Of a DNA stretch of 64,000 nucleotides, positions 17,865-26,354 are shown piece after piece. Origin of the DNA: Streptomyces daqingensis (lineage in GTDB: Bacteria > Actinomycetota > Actinomycetes > Streptomycetales > Streptomycetaceae). Position numbers and translations under genes: made by a program. Position 1 is the stretch's first letter; each line of letters begins with the position of its first letter. The notes beneath the pieces are model-generated. The model saw only the letters and a program-made list of their open reading frames with translations. It had not been told where the DNA came from and did not search any database. The DNA lies in contig NZ_BMMP01000023.1 in NCBI RefSeq assembly GCF_014645895.1, forward strand, positions 1 to 64,000, given 5' to 3'.

Positions 17865-17924
17865 GCCGGCGCGGGAGGACCGGGTTCTGACGCCCGTCGG
17901 CTTCCGCGGCGGCGGCCGTACGCT

Positions 17925-17988
17925 GGACGTCCTATGCGACGGACGTCCTATGCGACGGACGTCCTACGCGATGGACGATCCACGCGAC
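17925..17988 (+). repeat. Four tandem 16-bp repeats in gene leader
   Basis: Four head-to-tail units of GGACGTCCTATGCGAC: the first two are identical, the third differs at two positions and the fourth is more diverged. Each of the first two carries an ATG; because 16 is not a multiple of three, these ATGs fall in different frames. The array ends about 15 bp before the likely start of the AlkD-like gene. Confidence 0.85.
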
Positions 17989-18003
17989 GGACGGGAGGCC
18001 GGG

Positions 18004-18714
18004 ATGCCCGAGACGACGCCGAGTCCGCGGACAGCGAGCCGGGCGGCGCCGGCCCCGACGCCGCTGGCCGAGGTGACGGCCGAGCTGGCCCGCCTCGACG
18101 ATCCGAGGATCCGCGCGGTCAACGAGAGGCACGGCGACGATCACGGCGTGAACCTCACCGAGCTGCGCGCCCTGGCGAAGAGGCTCCGTAAGCAGCAGGA
18201 ACTCGCATGCGCCCTCTGGGAGACGGGCGACGCCGCGGCGAGGCTGCTGGCGCTGCTGATCTGCCGCCCGAAGGCGTTCGGGCGTGACGAGCTGGACGTC
18301 ATGCTGCGCGAGGCGCGCACCCCCAAGGTGCAGGACTGGCTCGTGAACTACGTGGTGAAGAAGAGCCCGCACCCGGAGGAGCTGCGGCTGGCCTGGCGGG
18401 CCGATCCGGATCCGGCGGTCGCGAGTGCGGGCTGGGCGCTGACCACCGAACGCGTGGCGAAGAAACCCGAGGGCCTCGACCTCGCCGGGCTGCTCGACAC
18501 CGTAGAGGCGGAGATGAAGGACGCCCCGGACCGGTTGCAGTGGGCGATGAACCACTGCCTGGCCCAGATCGGGATCGAGCACGCCGAGCACCGCGCCCGC
18601 GCGATCGCGATCGGCGAGCGCCTGGAAGTGCTGAAGGACTACCCGACGCCCCCGGGCTGCACGTCCCCGTTCGCGCCCACGTGGATCACCGAGATGGTGC
18701 GGCGGCGGGGCTAG
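18004..18714 (+). CDS. AlkD-like DNA alkylation repair protein
   Basis: A 236-residue all-helical protein matching the DNA alkylation repair (AlkD/AlkC-like HEAT repeat) family: RGE-type segments are replaced here by RALAKRLRKQQELACALWETG, then DWLVNYVVKK and WALTTERVAKKPEGLDL, ending MNHCLAQIGIEHAEHRARA, a signature segment near the C-terminus. AlkD enzymes remove N3- and N7-alkylpurines by enclosing DNA in a curved repeat scaffold. I chose the ATG at 18004, which has GGGAGG six bases upstream; in-frame ATGs at 17950 and 17971 lie within the 16-bp repeats. Confidence 0.82.
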   Translation: MPETTPSPRTASRAAPAPTPLAEVTAELARLDDPRIRAVNERHGDDHGVNLTELRALAKRLRKQQELACALWETGDAAARLLALLICRPKAFGRDELDVMLREARTPKVQDWLVNYVVKKSPHPEELRLAWRADPDPAVASAGWALTTERVAKKPEGLDLAGLLDTVEAEMKDAPDRLQWAMNHCLAQIGIEHAEHRARAIAIGERLEVLKDYPTPPGCTSPFAPTWITEMVRRRG

Positions 18715-19482
18715 GGCACGTCGGGAATCCCCGGACGGGGAGAGTCCGGACCGATCCGGGGACCGGACGTGCCGCGGCGGCGGACCGTTCGTGAACTGTC
18801 ACGGAAGGGAACGCGAACTGGTCCGCCGCCGGGTCTGTCCGACCTGCCCTTCCCTCAACAGGGAGGCAGGTCCGTCTTGTTGGTCCAGCCTCGTGAGCCG
18901 AGACGCGCCTCCGGCGGCGGAGGCGCCGCCGGACCCGAGGGCTGCGGAAGCCCTGAGACCGGACGTCCTCGCGCCGGAAGCCCTCGTGCTGCGGAGCCCC
19001 GGACCGAAGTTGCTCGTGCTGGACCGTGCTGGACAAGTCGTCGAATCCTATGCGCCGTCGCCTTCAGGCCGACGACCGGCGGGAGGAGTCGTCTGTGCGC
19101 GACCGGTGGAGGCTGCTCGCGCATCGCAGAGTGCGTCGCCGCTGTGGATAAAGAGGTGCACGTGTGAATTCAGCGGACAAGTGTCTCAGTTGCACCGAAA
19201 ATCACACTTGCATACGCTACCGGAGATGAGCCTCCGCGCAAGCCGCGGAGCGACGAAGCCGAGCACCAGGCGGCAGTGACGGTACGGGACCTCCGACGGA
19301 ACGGTTCCCCCCGGCCCGTTCGCAGCGGAACCTCTCCCACCGGCTCCCCACCGCTCTCGCCGGCCCGCCCGTCTCCGCCGGCCTCCCACGAGCCCGGGGC
19401 GGCATACCCAGGCGGCCTCCTCAACGGGACCATACTGAGCGCCCGTACCTCCCGCCGCGTCCCCCATGAGTGAGGCCAGCCC
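18715..19482. other. Long intergenic region
   Basis: About 770 bp between the AlkD-like gene and the FAD oxidase. Open frames here have no conserved features or good ribosome binding sites. The AT-richer stretch around 19140-19215 carries an inverted repeat (separate entry) and probably promoter elements; the rest shows nothing I can name. Confidence 0.45.
19178..19210. promoter_or_regulatory. Inverted repeat CAAGTGT-N19-ACACTTG
   Basis: Perfect 7-bp arms separated by 19 bp in an AT-richer part of the long intergenic region, about 270 bp upstream of the FAD oxidase start. It could be a regulator site, but the distance is large and no regulator is adjacent. Confidence 0.3.
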
Positions 19483-20868
19483 ATGACCGACCGGATGTCC
19501 GCCGGCAGCATCGACGGTTCGCTGATCAGGCGCGGTGACGCCGAGTACGAGCGGGCCCGCGCGGATGCCGTCTGGAACGGGCTCAAGCCCGGCCGCTTCC
19601 CCGCGGAGATCGTGGTCGCCGCCACGGAGGACGACGTCCCCCGGGCGCTCGCCCGCGCCCGCGCGCAGGACCTGCGGGTCTCCGTCCGGTCGGGCGGCCA
19701 CAACTGGTCCGGCACCCAACTCCGCGACGACGCCCTGCTGTTGGACCTCTCACGGCTCAACCGGTGCGTCGTCGATCCCGGTTCGGGAACGGCCCACGTC
19801 GGACCGGCGGTCACGGGCCGTGTCCTCGCCTCCGCGCTGGAACCGCACGGACTCGCCCTCCCCTTCGGCCACTGCTCGACGGTCGCGCTGGGCGGGTTCC
19901 TGCTCAGCGGCGGACTTGGCTGGAACTCCCGTGCCTGGGGGCCCGCTTGCTCGTACGTCGAGGAGGTCGAGGCGGTCACCGCGGACGGCAGCCGCGTCGT
20001 CTGCAACGAGAGGGAGAATCCGGATCTGTTCTGGGCCGCCCGCGGCGCCGGACCGGGCTTCTTCGCCGTCGCCACCCGCTTCCGCCTGCGCTTCCGTCCG
20101 CATCCGGGCGCGATCGTCACGACGTCGTTCACCTTTCCGCTGCCGGAGACGGAGCGCGTGGCCGCCTGGGCCGTGCCCACCGCACGGGCTCTGCCGCCGT
20201 CCGTGGAGACCTCGTTCGTGCTGTCGGCCCGCGAGCCGGCGGCCGCCACCCCGTCCGGCCCCGCCCCCGGGCTGACGCTGACGTCGACAGTCTTCGCCCG
20301 ATCCGCGCAGGAGGGCGCTGACGTGCTGGCGCCCGTGACCGGCTGCCCGTTCGCCGACCGGGCGGTCACGCACCGGCCGCCGGAGCCGACGTCGTACGTC
20401 GCGCTGCACCAGGGCGCCGACGGCAAGTGGCCGGGAGAGCAGCGGTACGCGGTCGACACGCTGTGGTCCCCGGAGCCGTACGAGACCCAACTCGCCCGCG
20501 CCGCACGGGCGATCGCCGAAGCGCCCTCAGGCGACTCGCTCGTGCTGGTGCCCTTCGAACCGGTCGGTCCCGGCCCGCAGGGCGGCGGAGACGCCATGGC
20601 CTTCTCGCCGCTGGGCGAGTCCTATCTGGCCGCCTTCGCGATCTGGGACGACCCGGCGCAGGACGAGGCCTGCACCCGCTGGCTGCGGCGTTCCATGGAC
20701 GCCTTCGACCCGCGGGGGACCGGCAGCCACTACATCGCCGAGGCCGATCTCGCGGCGGGCACGTCCCGTTCGCGCCGCTCGTACGCGCCCGCCGGCTGGG
20801 AGCGGCTCAAGCGCCTCAAGGCCCACTGGGACCCGGCGAACCTGTTCCACTCCTACCTGGTGCCGTGA
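19483..20868 (+). CDS. Bicovalent-type FAD-linked oxidase
   Basis: A 461-residue berberine-bridge-enzyme-like oxidase. The PCMH-type FAD domain includes RSGGHNWSGTQL, whose His is the usual 8-alpha attachment point, and FGHCSTVALGGF, whose Cys would form the second (6-S-cysteinyl) bond. The C-terminal BBE motif is WERLKRLKAHWDPANLF. No signal peptide is visible, so it is probably cytosolic. Relatives oxidise sugars, alkaloids or polyketide intermediates; the substrate is not apparent. The ATG at 19483 starts MTDRMSAGSIDG; the downstream genes run in the opposite direction. Confidence 0.9.
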   Translation: MTDRMSAGSIDGSLIRRGDAEYERARADAVWNGLKPGRFPAEIVVAATEDDVPRALARARAQDLRVSVRSGGHNWSGTQLRDDALLLDLSRLNRCVVDPGSGTAHVGPAVTGRVLASALEPHGLALPFGHCSTVALGGFLLSGGLGWNSRAWGPACSYVEEVEAVTADGSRVVCNERENPDLFWAARGAGPGFFAVATRFRLRFRPHPGAIVTTSFTFPLPETERVAAWAVPTARALPPSVETSFVLSAREPAAATPSGPAPGLTLTSTVFARSAQEGADVLAPVTGCPFADRAVTHRPPEPTSYVALHQGADGKWPGEQRYAVDTLWSPEPYETQLARAARAIAEAPSGDSLVLVPFEPVGPGPQGGGDAMAFSPLGESYLAAFAIWDDPAQDEACTRWLRRSMDAFDPRGTGSHYIAEADLAAGTSRSRRSYAPAGWERLKRLKAHWDPANLFHSYLVP

Positions 20869-20912
20869 CGCGGCCGTGCGGTGACCGCGTCGCCGCCACC
20901 GCACGGGCCGCG

Positions 20913-21626
20913 TCACTCCCGCGCCGCGGCGTTGATCTCCGGGCTGTGGAGCACCCGCTCCCCGCCGCCGCTCCCGCCGTCGCCGTCCGCGCGCCGGGCG
21001 ACGGCGAGCATCGCCCGGCCGAGGTCCTCCGTCGTCGTCACCTGCTTCGGGACGAGCCGCCGCAGCACCGGGTAGAGCCAGGAGAGGGCCGCGTACAGCC
21101 GCCGGTAGCCCGGCGTCCTCGACGTCTCGCCGTTCACGGGGTGGATGTAGCCCGGCCGGAACATGTAGGCGCGGAGGGGCATCGCCAGCACCGCGTTCTC
21201 GGTACGGCCCTTCACCCGTGCCCACATCACCCTGCCGTTCCCGGTGCTGTCGGTGCCCGCGCCCGAGACGTAGACGAAGACCGGCCGCCGCTGCCCGTCG
21301 CCACCCCTGTTCCCGTCCCCGCCGCCGGTAAGGGCACGTGCCGCGGCGAGGGTCCAGTCGTAGGTGATCCGCCGGTACTCCTCCTCGCTCCGGCCCGCCG
21401 CCGAGACGCCCAGGCAGAAGAAGCACGCGTCGGCGTCCGCGAACTCGCCCGCGAGCGGCGAGAGATCGGAGAAGTCGGTGTGCACCGCCTCCCGCAACCG
21501 GGGGTGCCGCATCTCCAGGGGTGTCCGTACGACGCAGAGGACGTCGGTCACCGCCTCGTCCTTCAGGCACTCGCGCAGGACGCCCTGGCCGATCATGCCG
21601 GAGGCGCCGAACAGGACGATCCTCAC
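20913..21626 (-). CDS. NAD(P)-binding epimerase-like protein
   Basis: A 237-residue atypical short-chain dehydrogenase. The N-terminal Rossmann motif is VLFGASGMIGQGV, preceded by the start GTG at 21626, which overlaps the molybdenum-subunit stop by 4 bp. The middle has FCLGVSAAGRSEEEYRR and VYVSGAGTDS, which resembles the NAD-binding domain of HTATIP2-like or YwnB-like oxidoreductases. It is the last gene of the molybdenum hydroxylase operon and may act on the same substrate or be a redox helper. No specific reaction can be assigned. Confidence 0.85.
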   Translation of the reverse strand: MRIVLFGASGMIGQGVLRECLKDEAVTDVLCVVRTPLEMRHPRLREAVHTDFSDLSPLAGEFADADACFFCLGVSAAGRSEEEYRRITYDWTLAAARALTGGGDGNRGGDGQRRPVFVYVSGAGTDSTGNGRVMWARVKGRTENAVLAMPLRAYMFRPGYIHPVNGETSRTPGYRRLYAALSWLYPVLRRLVPKQVTTTEDLGRAMLAVARRADGDGGSGGGERVLHSPEINAAARE

Positions 21627-23893
21627 AGCAGTTTCTCCAGGGTCAGCGGCAGGTCGCGGAGGCGTCTGCCCGTCGCGTGGTGCAGGGCGTTCGCGACCGC
21701 TCCGGCCACACCGGTGATGCCGACCTCGCCGACGCCGACGATGCCCAGCGGCATGGTCGGGTCGGGGTCGTCGAGCCAGCTGACGTCGATGCGCGGGACG
21801 TCGGCGTGCACCGGGACGTGGTACTCCGACAGGCTCGGGTTCATGATCCGCCCCGTTCGCGGGTCGAGCAGCGTCTGCTCCGTGAGCGCCTGGCCGATGC
21901 CCATGACGATGCCGCCGCGCAGCTGGCTCGCCGCCGTCTTGGCGTTGACCACCCGGCCGACGTCGAAGACGGCCACCCAGCGCGTGACGCGCGCTTCGCC
22001 CGTGTCGGCGTCGACGCGCACCTCGCAGAAGTGCGCCCCGCACGCCGCCTTCATCCAGCGCCGCTGCTCCCGCAGGTACTTCGCGGTGAACCTGACCTGC
22101 CCGACCCGCTTGCCGACCCGCGTCTCCGAACCGACGACCGCCTCAGCGTGGTCCCGGCCCGTCCTGGCGAGGAGCTGCGCGTACGACTCGCCCTCACGCG
22201 GCGTCCCGATCGACTTCTTCAGCTTCTCGCAGGCCTCCAGCAGGCTGCTCGCCACGCTGGCCGTCTGCGCCGATCCTCCGGCGCCCGGCCCGGTGGGCAG
22301 GCCCGAGTCGCCGTACTCGACGGTCACGGCCTCGAAGGGCACGCCGAGCGCGTCGGCGGCGATCTGCGACTGGGCGGTGGCGGTGCCCATGCCCATCTCG
22401 TGGAAGGCGCAGCGCACGAGGGCCCGTCCGCGGGCGTCCAGCCGTACGGTCACGTTGGCCGGCAGCTGCCAGGCCGGGTGGTACGCCGCCGCCGTTCCCC
22501 AGCCGACGAGCGAACTCCCCTCGCGCATGGACCGCGGCTCGAAGCTCCGCGCGGGCCAGCCGAAGAGCGAGGCGCCGTTCGCGAAGCACTCCGTCAACTG
22601 CCGGTGCGCGAACGGCTTTCCGTCGATGGGGTTGCTGGACGGCTCGTTGCGCAGGCGCAGTTCGACGGGGTCGAGCCCCAGTTCGTAGGCGAGTTCGTCG
22701 ACGGCCGCCTCCATCGCGAACGATCCGATCGACTCCCCGGGGGCGCGCATGTTCGTCGTGCTGAGCGTGTCCAGACCGAGCGTGTACTGCCGATGGCGGA
22801 TGTGCTCCGCGCCGTACATGTGCCGTGCGACGGACGTGATCTGCTCGGGCGCCCCGCCGACCTTGCCCATCGGGGCCGTGCTGGTGTGGATCAGCGCGGT
22901 CAAGCCTCCGTCCCGTTCCGCGCCGATGGCCACGCGCTGCACCGACGGCTGCCGCCCCCCGACGGACCGGTAGACACCCTCGCGGGTGAGCGCCGCCCGT
23001 ACCGGACGTCCGGTCACGCGCGCGGCCAGAGCGGTGAGGATCGTGCCGGGCCACACCATCGACTTGCCGCCGAACCCGCCGCCCACGAACGGAGCGAGGA
23101 CGCGCACGTCGCCGACGGGGACGTCGAACTTCGTTGCGAGCTGCGAACGGAGCCAGTGGATGTTCTGCGTCCCGTCGTGCACCGTCAGCCGGCCGCCGTC
23201 CCACACGGCCGTGGTGGCGTGCGGTTCGAGGGCGTTGTGATGGTGGCGGGGCGTGGTGAAGCGCAGGTCCACGGAGACCGGTGCGGCGGCGAGGGCCGCG
23301 TCGGCGTCGCCCTTCGTGCCGGACGCGTGCTGGATGACGCTGTTCCTCTGCGGTACGGCGTGGCGCTCCTCGGCGGCGAAGTCAGCGCTGTGAGGCAGGA
23401 CTTCGTACGTCACCGCGACCGACTCGGCGGCGTGCGCGGCGGTTTCGGGATCCTCTGCCACGACGACGGCGACGGGCTGGCCGTTCCAGTGCACTTCGGG
23501 CGTGTTGAGGTAGTCGACGGACGTCGCCGTCGCCATGCTCTCCATGCTGCGGATGGGGTTCGGCTTCGGCGACGGCTTCATCCGGGGCGCGTCGAGATGG
23601 GTGATCACCGCGATCACGCCGGGAAGGGCGGACGCGGCCGCCGTGTCGATCGCGGTGATGCGGCCCCGCGTGACGGTGGCGTACGTGAACGCCGCCCACG
23701 CCAGGTCCTCGTAGGGGAACTCGGCCGCGTAGCGGGCCCTGCCGGTGACCTTCGCGGGCGCGTCGACCCGGTCGACGGCCCGGCCCACGGCGGCCGGGGC
23801 GGGCTCCGCCGGTACGCCGGCCGAGCGGGTGCCTGCGGGACCCGGATGCGTCCCGGGTTCCGCGTGCGTTCCAGGACTGTGCGGGCTGCTCAT
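21623..23893 (-). CDS. Molybdenum hydroxylase large subunit
   Basis: A 756-residue xanthine-dehydrogenase-family subunit that binds the molybdopterin cofactor. Recognisable features: the start of the conserved domain RAVDRVDAPAKVTGRARYAA (about residue 38), the Moco-contacting FVGGGFGGKSMVWPG, a TTNMRAPGES loop, and the catalytic-glutamate motif GVGEVGITGVA near the C-terminus. The N-terminal 30 residues are Pro/Gly-rich. The ATG at 23893 has GGAG upstream and overlaps the FAD subunit stop by 4 bp. With the two upstream subunits it would hydroxylate an aldehyde or N-heterocycle; the substrate is unknown. Confidence 0.94.
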   Translation of the reverse strand: MSSPHSPGTHAEPGTHPGPAGTRSAGVPAEPAPAAVGRAVDRVDAPAKVTGRARYAAEFPYEDLAWAAFTYATVTRGRITAIDTAAASALPGVIAVITHLDAPRMKPSPKPNPIRSMESMATATSVDYLNTPEVHWNGQPVAVVVAEDPETAAHAAESVAVTYEVLPHSADFAAEERHAVPQRNSVIQHASGTKGDADAALAAAPVSVDLRFTTPRHHHNALEPHATTAVWDGGRLTVHDGTQNIHWLRSQLATKFDVPVGDVRVLAPFVGGGFGGKSMVWPGTILTALAARVTGRPVRAALTREGVYRSVGGRQPSVQRVAIGAERDGGLTALIHTSTAPMGKVGGAPEQITSVARHMYGAEHIRHRQYTLGLDTLSTTNMRAPGESIGSFAMEAAVDELAYELGLDPVELRLRNEPSSNPIDGKPFAHRQLTECFANGASLFGWPARSFEPRSMREGSSLVGWGTAAAYHPAWQLPANVTVRLDARGRALVRCAFHEMGMGTATAQSQIAADALGVPFEAVTVEYGDSGLPTGPGAGGSAQTASVASSLLEACEKLKKSIGTPREGESYAQLLARTGRDHAEAVVGSETRVGKRVGQVRFTAKYLREQRRWMKAACGAHFCEVRVDADTGEARVTRWVAVFDVGRVVNAKTAASQLRGGIVMGIGQALTEQTLLDPRTGRIMNPSLSEYHVPVHADVPRIDVSWLDDPDPTMPLGIVGVGEVGITGVAGAVANALHHATGRRLRDLPLTLEKLL

Positions 23894-24948
23894 GCTCCGC
23901 TCCCCTCGTCGGCGAGCCGGCGCAGGACGGCCACGACGGTGCGGCGCCCCAGCTCGATCTTGAACTCGTTTCCGGCGCGGGCGCCCTGCCCGTCCGCGTC
24001 CGCCGCACGGCGGCTGTCCGGCATTCCGGTCGGGGCGGACCGGCCCTCCGCGGCGGCGAACTCCGCGTCCGCCGCACGGCGGAAGGACTCCTCGACGGCG
24101 GGAGCGCCCCTCAGCAGCGCCTCGGCCTCGTGCGCCCGCCACGGCTTCGCCCCGACTCCGCCGAGAGCGAGCCGCACGTCCGCGACGGCGCCGTCCCGTA
24201 CCTCCAGCGCCGCCGCGACCGACACCAGCGCGAAGGCGTACGAGGCCCGGTCGCGGACCTTCCGGTAGCGCGAGCGCGCCGCGAGCGGCAGCGGCGGCAG
24301 CTCGACCGCCGTGATCAGCTCGTCCCCGTCCAGCGCGGTCTCGATGTGCGGGGTGCCGCCCGGGAGCCGGTGCAGCTCCCCGAACGGCACCCGCCGCGTC
24401 CCGCGGACGCTCCGCACCTCGACGACCGCGTCGAGCGCGGCGAGCGCCACGCACATGTCGGACGGGTGCGCCGCGATGCACTCCCCGCTCGTGCCCAGCA
24501 CCGCAGCCGAGCGGCTGAAGCCCTCCATCGCGTCGCAACCTGCGCCGGGCTCACGCTTGTTGCAGCGCGAGGCCGTGTCGTAGAAGTACGGGCAGCGGGT
24601 GCGCTGCAGCAGATTCCCGCCGACCGTGGCCATGTTCCGCAGCTGTCCCGAAGCCCCGTTGAGCACGGCCTGGGCGAGCACGGGACAGCGGCTGCGGACC
24701 AACGGGTCAGCGGCGAGGCGGGAGTTGCGTACGAGGGCGCCGATGCGCAGGCCGCCGTCCGGCAGCTCCTCGATCCCGGTGAGCGGGAGCCTGCTGATGT
24801 CGACGACCGTACGGGGACGTTCGACGCCCTCGCGCATCAGGTCGACGAGGTTGGTGCCGCCCCCGAGGAATCTCGCTCCCGGGTGCTCCGCGACGGCCTC
24901 GACGGCGGACTCCACGTCGCGGGCGCTGACATAGGCGAAGGGCCTCAC
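23890..24948 (-). CDS. Molybdenum hydroxylase FAD subunit
   Basis: A 352-residue CoxM-type FAD subunit. The FAD pyrophosphate motif appears as ARFLGGGTNLVDLM, the second FAD segment as NMATVGGNLLQRTRCPYFYD, and CO-dehydrogenase flavoprotein C-terminal features after residue 200 (RYRKVRDRASYAFALVSVAA). Cysteines in YDTASRCNKREPGAGCDAM suggest the extra [4Fe-4S]-type insert seen in some family members. An Ala/Asp-rich, non-conserved stretch lies at about residues 300-330. It starts at a GTG overlapping the iron-sulfur subunit by 4 bp. Confidence 0.93.
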   Translation of the reverse strand: MRPFAYVSARDVESAVEAVAEHPGARFLGGGTNLVDLMREGVERPRTVVDISRLPLTGIEELPDGGLRIGALVRNSRLAADPLVRSRCPVLAQAVLNGASGQLRNMATVGGNLLQRTRCPYFYDTASRCNKREPGAGCDAMEGFSRSAAVLGTSGECIAAHPSDMCVALAALDAVVEVRSVRGTRRVPFGELHRLPGGTPHIETALDGDELITAVELPPLPLAARSRYRKVRDRASYAFALVSVAAALEVRDGAVADVRLALGGVGAKPWRAHEAEALLRGAPAVEESFRRAADAEFAAAEGRSAPTGMPDSRRAADADGQGARAGNEFKIELGRRTVVAVLRRLADEGSGA

Positions 24949-25436
24949 GGTCCGGCCACCTCCCGGACGGCGTCGACGATCCCGTTGTACGCGCCGCAGC
25001 GGCACAGGTTGCCGCTCATGCGCTCGCGGATCTCGTCGTCCGTCAACTCGGCTCCGTCGCCGTCGAGTTCCTCTGTCACGGCGCTCGGCGCCCCGGCCTT
25101 GTGCTCGGCGAGCATGCCGATCGCCGAGCAGATCTGGCCGGGCGTGCAGTAGCCGCACTGGAAGCCGTCGTGCTCGGTGAAGGCCGCCTGCAGCGGATGG
25201 TCGACGCCTTCGATGGTGGTGATCTCGCGTCCGTCGTACTGGACGGCGAGGGCGAGGCAGGAGCAGATGCGCTCCCCGTCCGCCAGCACGGTGCAGGCAC
25301 CGCACGCGCCCTGGTCGCAGCCCTTCTTCGTCCCCGTCATCCCGAGCCGCTCGCGCAGTGCGTCGAGCAGGCTGACCTGGGGTTCTACGTCGATCTCGCG
25401 GGCGGTTCCGTTGACCCGCAGGCGCACTTCAACCAT
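24945..25436 (-). CDS. Molybdenum hydroxylase 2Fe-2S subunit
   Basis: A 163-residue electron-transfer subunit with two [2Fe-2S] clusters. The plant-ferredoxin-type cluster ligands are in GCDQGACGACTVLADG and ICSC; the second cluster ligands are in FQCGYCTPGQ and NLCRCGAYNGIV. It is the first gene of the operon 2Fe-2S, FAD, Moco, epimerase, every junction being a 4-bp overlap. No Tat signal is seen, so the complex is cytosolic. The promoter faces a TetR gene across the operator at 25475-25498. An insertion of about ten acidic residues (EELDGDGAELTD) precedes the second cluster. Confidence 0.94.
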   Translation of the reverse strand: MVEVRLRVNGTAREIDVEPQVSLLDALRERLGMTGTKKGCDQGACGACTVLADGERICSCLALAVQYDGREITTIEGVDHPLQAAFTEHDGFQCGYCTPGQICSAIGMLAEHKAGAPSAVTEELDGDGAELTDDEIRERMSGNLCRCGAYNGIVDAVREVAGP

Positions 25437-25474
25437 GGCGTCCTCCTGTGTGGCGCAGTGGAAGGACAGTAACA

Positions 25475-25498
25475 GAACAGCGTTCTTTTATTAAAGAA
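25475..25498. promoter_or_regulatory. Probable TetR operator
   Basis: AT-rich dyads between the divergent 2Fe-2S subunit and TetR genes: GAACAGCGTTC at 25475-25485 and TTCTTTTATTAAAGAA at 25483-25498, overlapping by three bases. They sit 38-60 bp from both start codons, the expected place for a repressor that controls the operon and itself. Confidence 0.6.
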
Positions 25499-25536
25499 AC
25501 AGTGGTCTTTTACAGGGCTCGTATGCTGGCAGCGTC

Positions 25537-26238
25537 ATGACAGGTGCGGGATTCGTCCGGGCCCGGCGGCCGGAGCAGAAGGAGCAGCGGCGCGAGGCGA
25601 TCCTCGCGGCCGCGCGGGAGCTCGGCGCGGAGTCCGGCGTGCGCGACGTGACGCTGGGAGGCGTCGCGCAGGCCGTCGGCCTGGCGAAATCCAACGTCGT
25701 GCGCTACTTCGGCACCCGTGAGGAGATCTTCCTGGAGCTCGCGGCCGCGGGCTGGCAGGAATGGGAGCTCGCCGTGGAGGCCCGCCTCCGTGCGGAGGCG
25801 GGCGAGGAGACGGGAACGGAGTCCGGCGCGGACGGCCGTCGCACACGCACCGTCTCCGCCCTCGCCGAGACGCTCGACGAGCGCCCCTTCTTCTGCGACC
25901 TCCTCAGCCACACAGCCACCACGCTGGAGCACAACATCTCCCTGGAGGCGGCGCGCAGCTTCAAGTACGCGGTGCACGGCGTCGTCCTGCGGCTCGGCGC
26001 GCTCGTCTCCGCCGCCTGCCCTGAGCTCTCCGAGGGCGAGGGCTCGGAACTGGTGCAGGCCGCGGCCGCCCTCGCCGGCACCCTCTATCCGGTGGCCTCG
26101 CCGTCACCCGTCCTGACCGAGCTGTACGAGGCGGACCCCGAACTCGCCGCCGCCTGCCCCCGGATGCTCCCCACCCTGCGCCGCGCCGTCTCGGCCCTCG
26201 CCGTCGGCCTCCCGGCCCTCCGCGACTCCGGCATCTGA
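25537..26238 (+). CDS. TetR-family regulator
   Basis: A 233-residue TetR/AcrR regulator. The N-terminal helix-turn-helix (about residues 20-66) reads RREAILAAARELGAESG and LGGVAQAVGLAKSNVVRYFG, with the typical Tyr-Phe at its end. The C-terminal ligand-binding helical domain contains LDERPFFCDLLSHTATTLEHN, the TetR_C pattern of a large streptomycete group. It diverges from the molybdenum hydroxylase operon, so it most likely represses that operon through the dyads at 25475-25498, with a substrate or product as inducer (inference). Confidence 0.93.
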   Translation: MTGAGFVRARRPEQKEQRREAILAAARELGAESGVRDVTLGGVAQAVGLAKSNVVRYFGTREEIFLELAAAGWQEWELAVEARLRAEAGEETGTESGADGRRTRTVSALAETLDERPFFCDLLSHTATTLEHNISLEAARSFKYAVHGVVLRLGALVSAACPELSEGEGSELVQAAAALAGTLYPVASPSPVLTELYEADPELAAACPRMLPTLRRAVSALAVGLPALRDSGI

Positions 26239-26354
26239 GCGCACCCGCCGTCCCGCCCCGGCTCACCCTGCCGGGCGCCCCGCCCCGCCGTACGCTCGGA
26301 AAGCACCGTCCCGGCGCGGCTGCTACGACCTCTACGGGGATTGGCGGTGACGGC

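Noticed and set aside
21521..24268. Plus-strand 915-codon open frame through the molybdenum hydroxylase genes
   Set aside because: A shadow frame; the minus-strand subunits have complete family motifs and 4-bp couplings.
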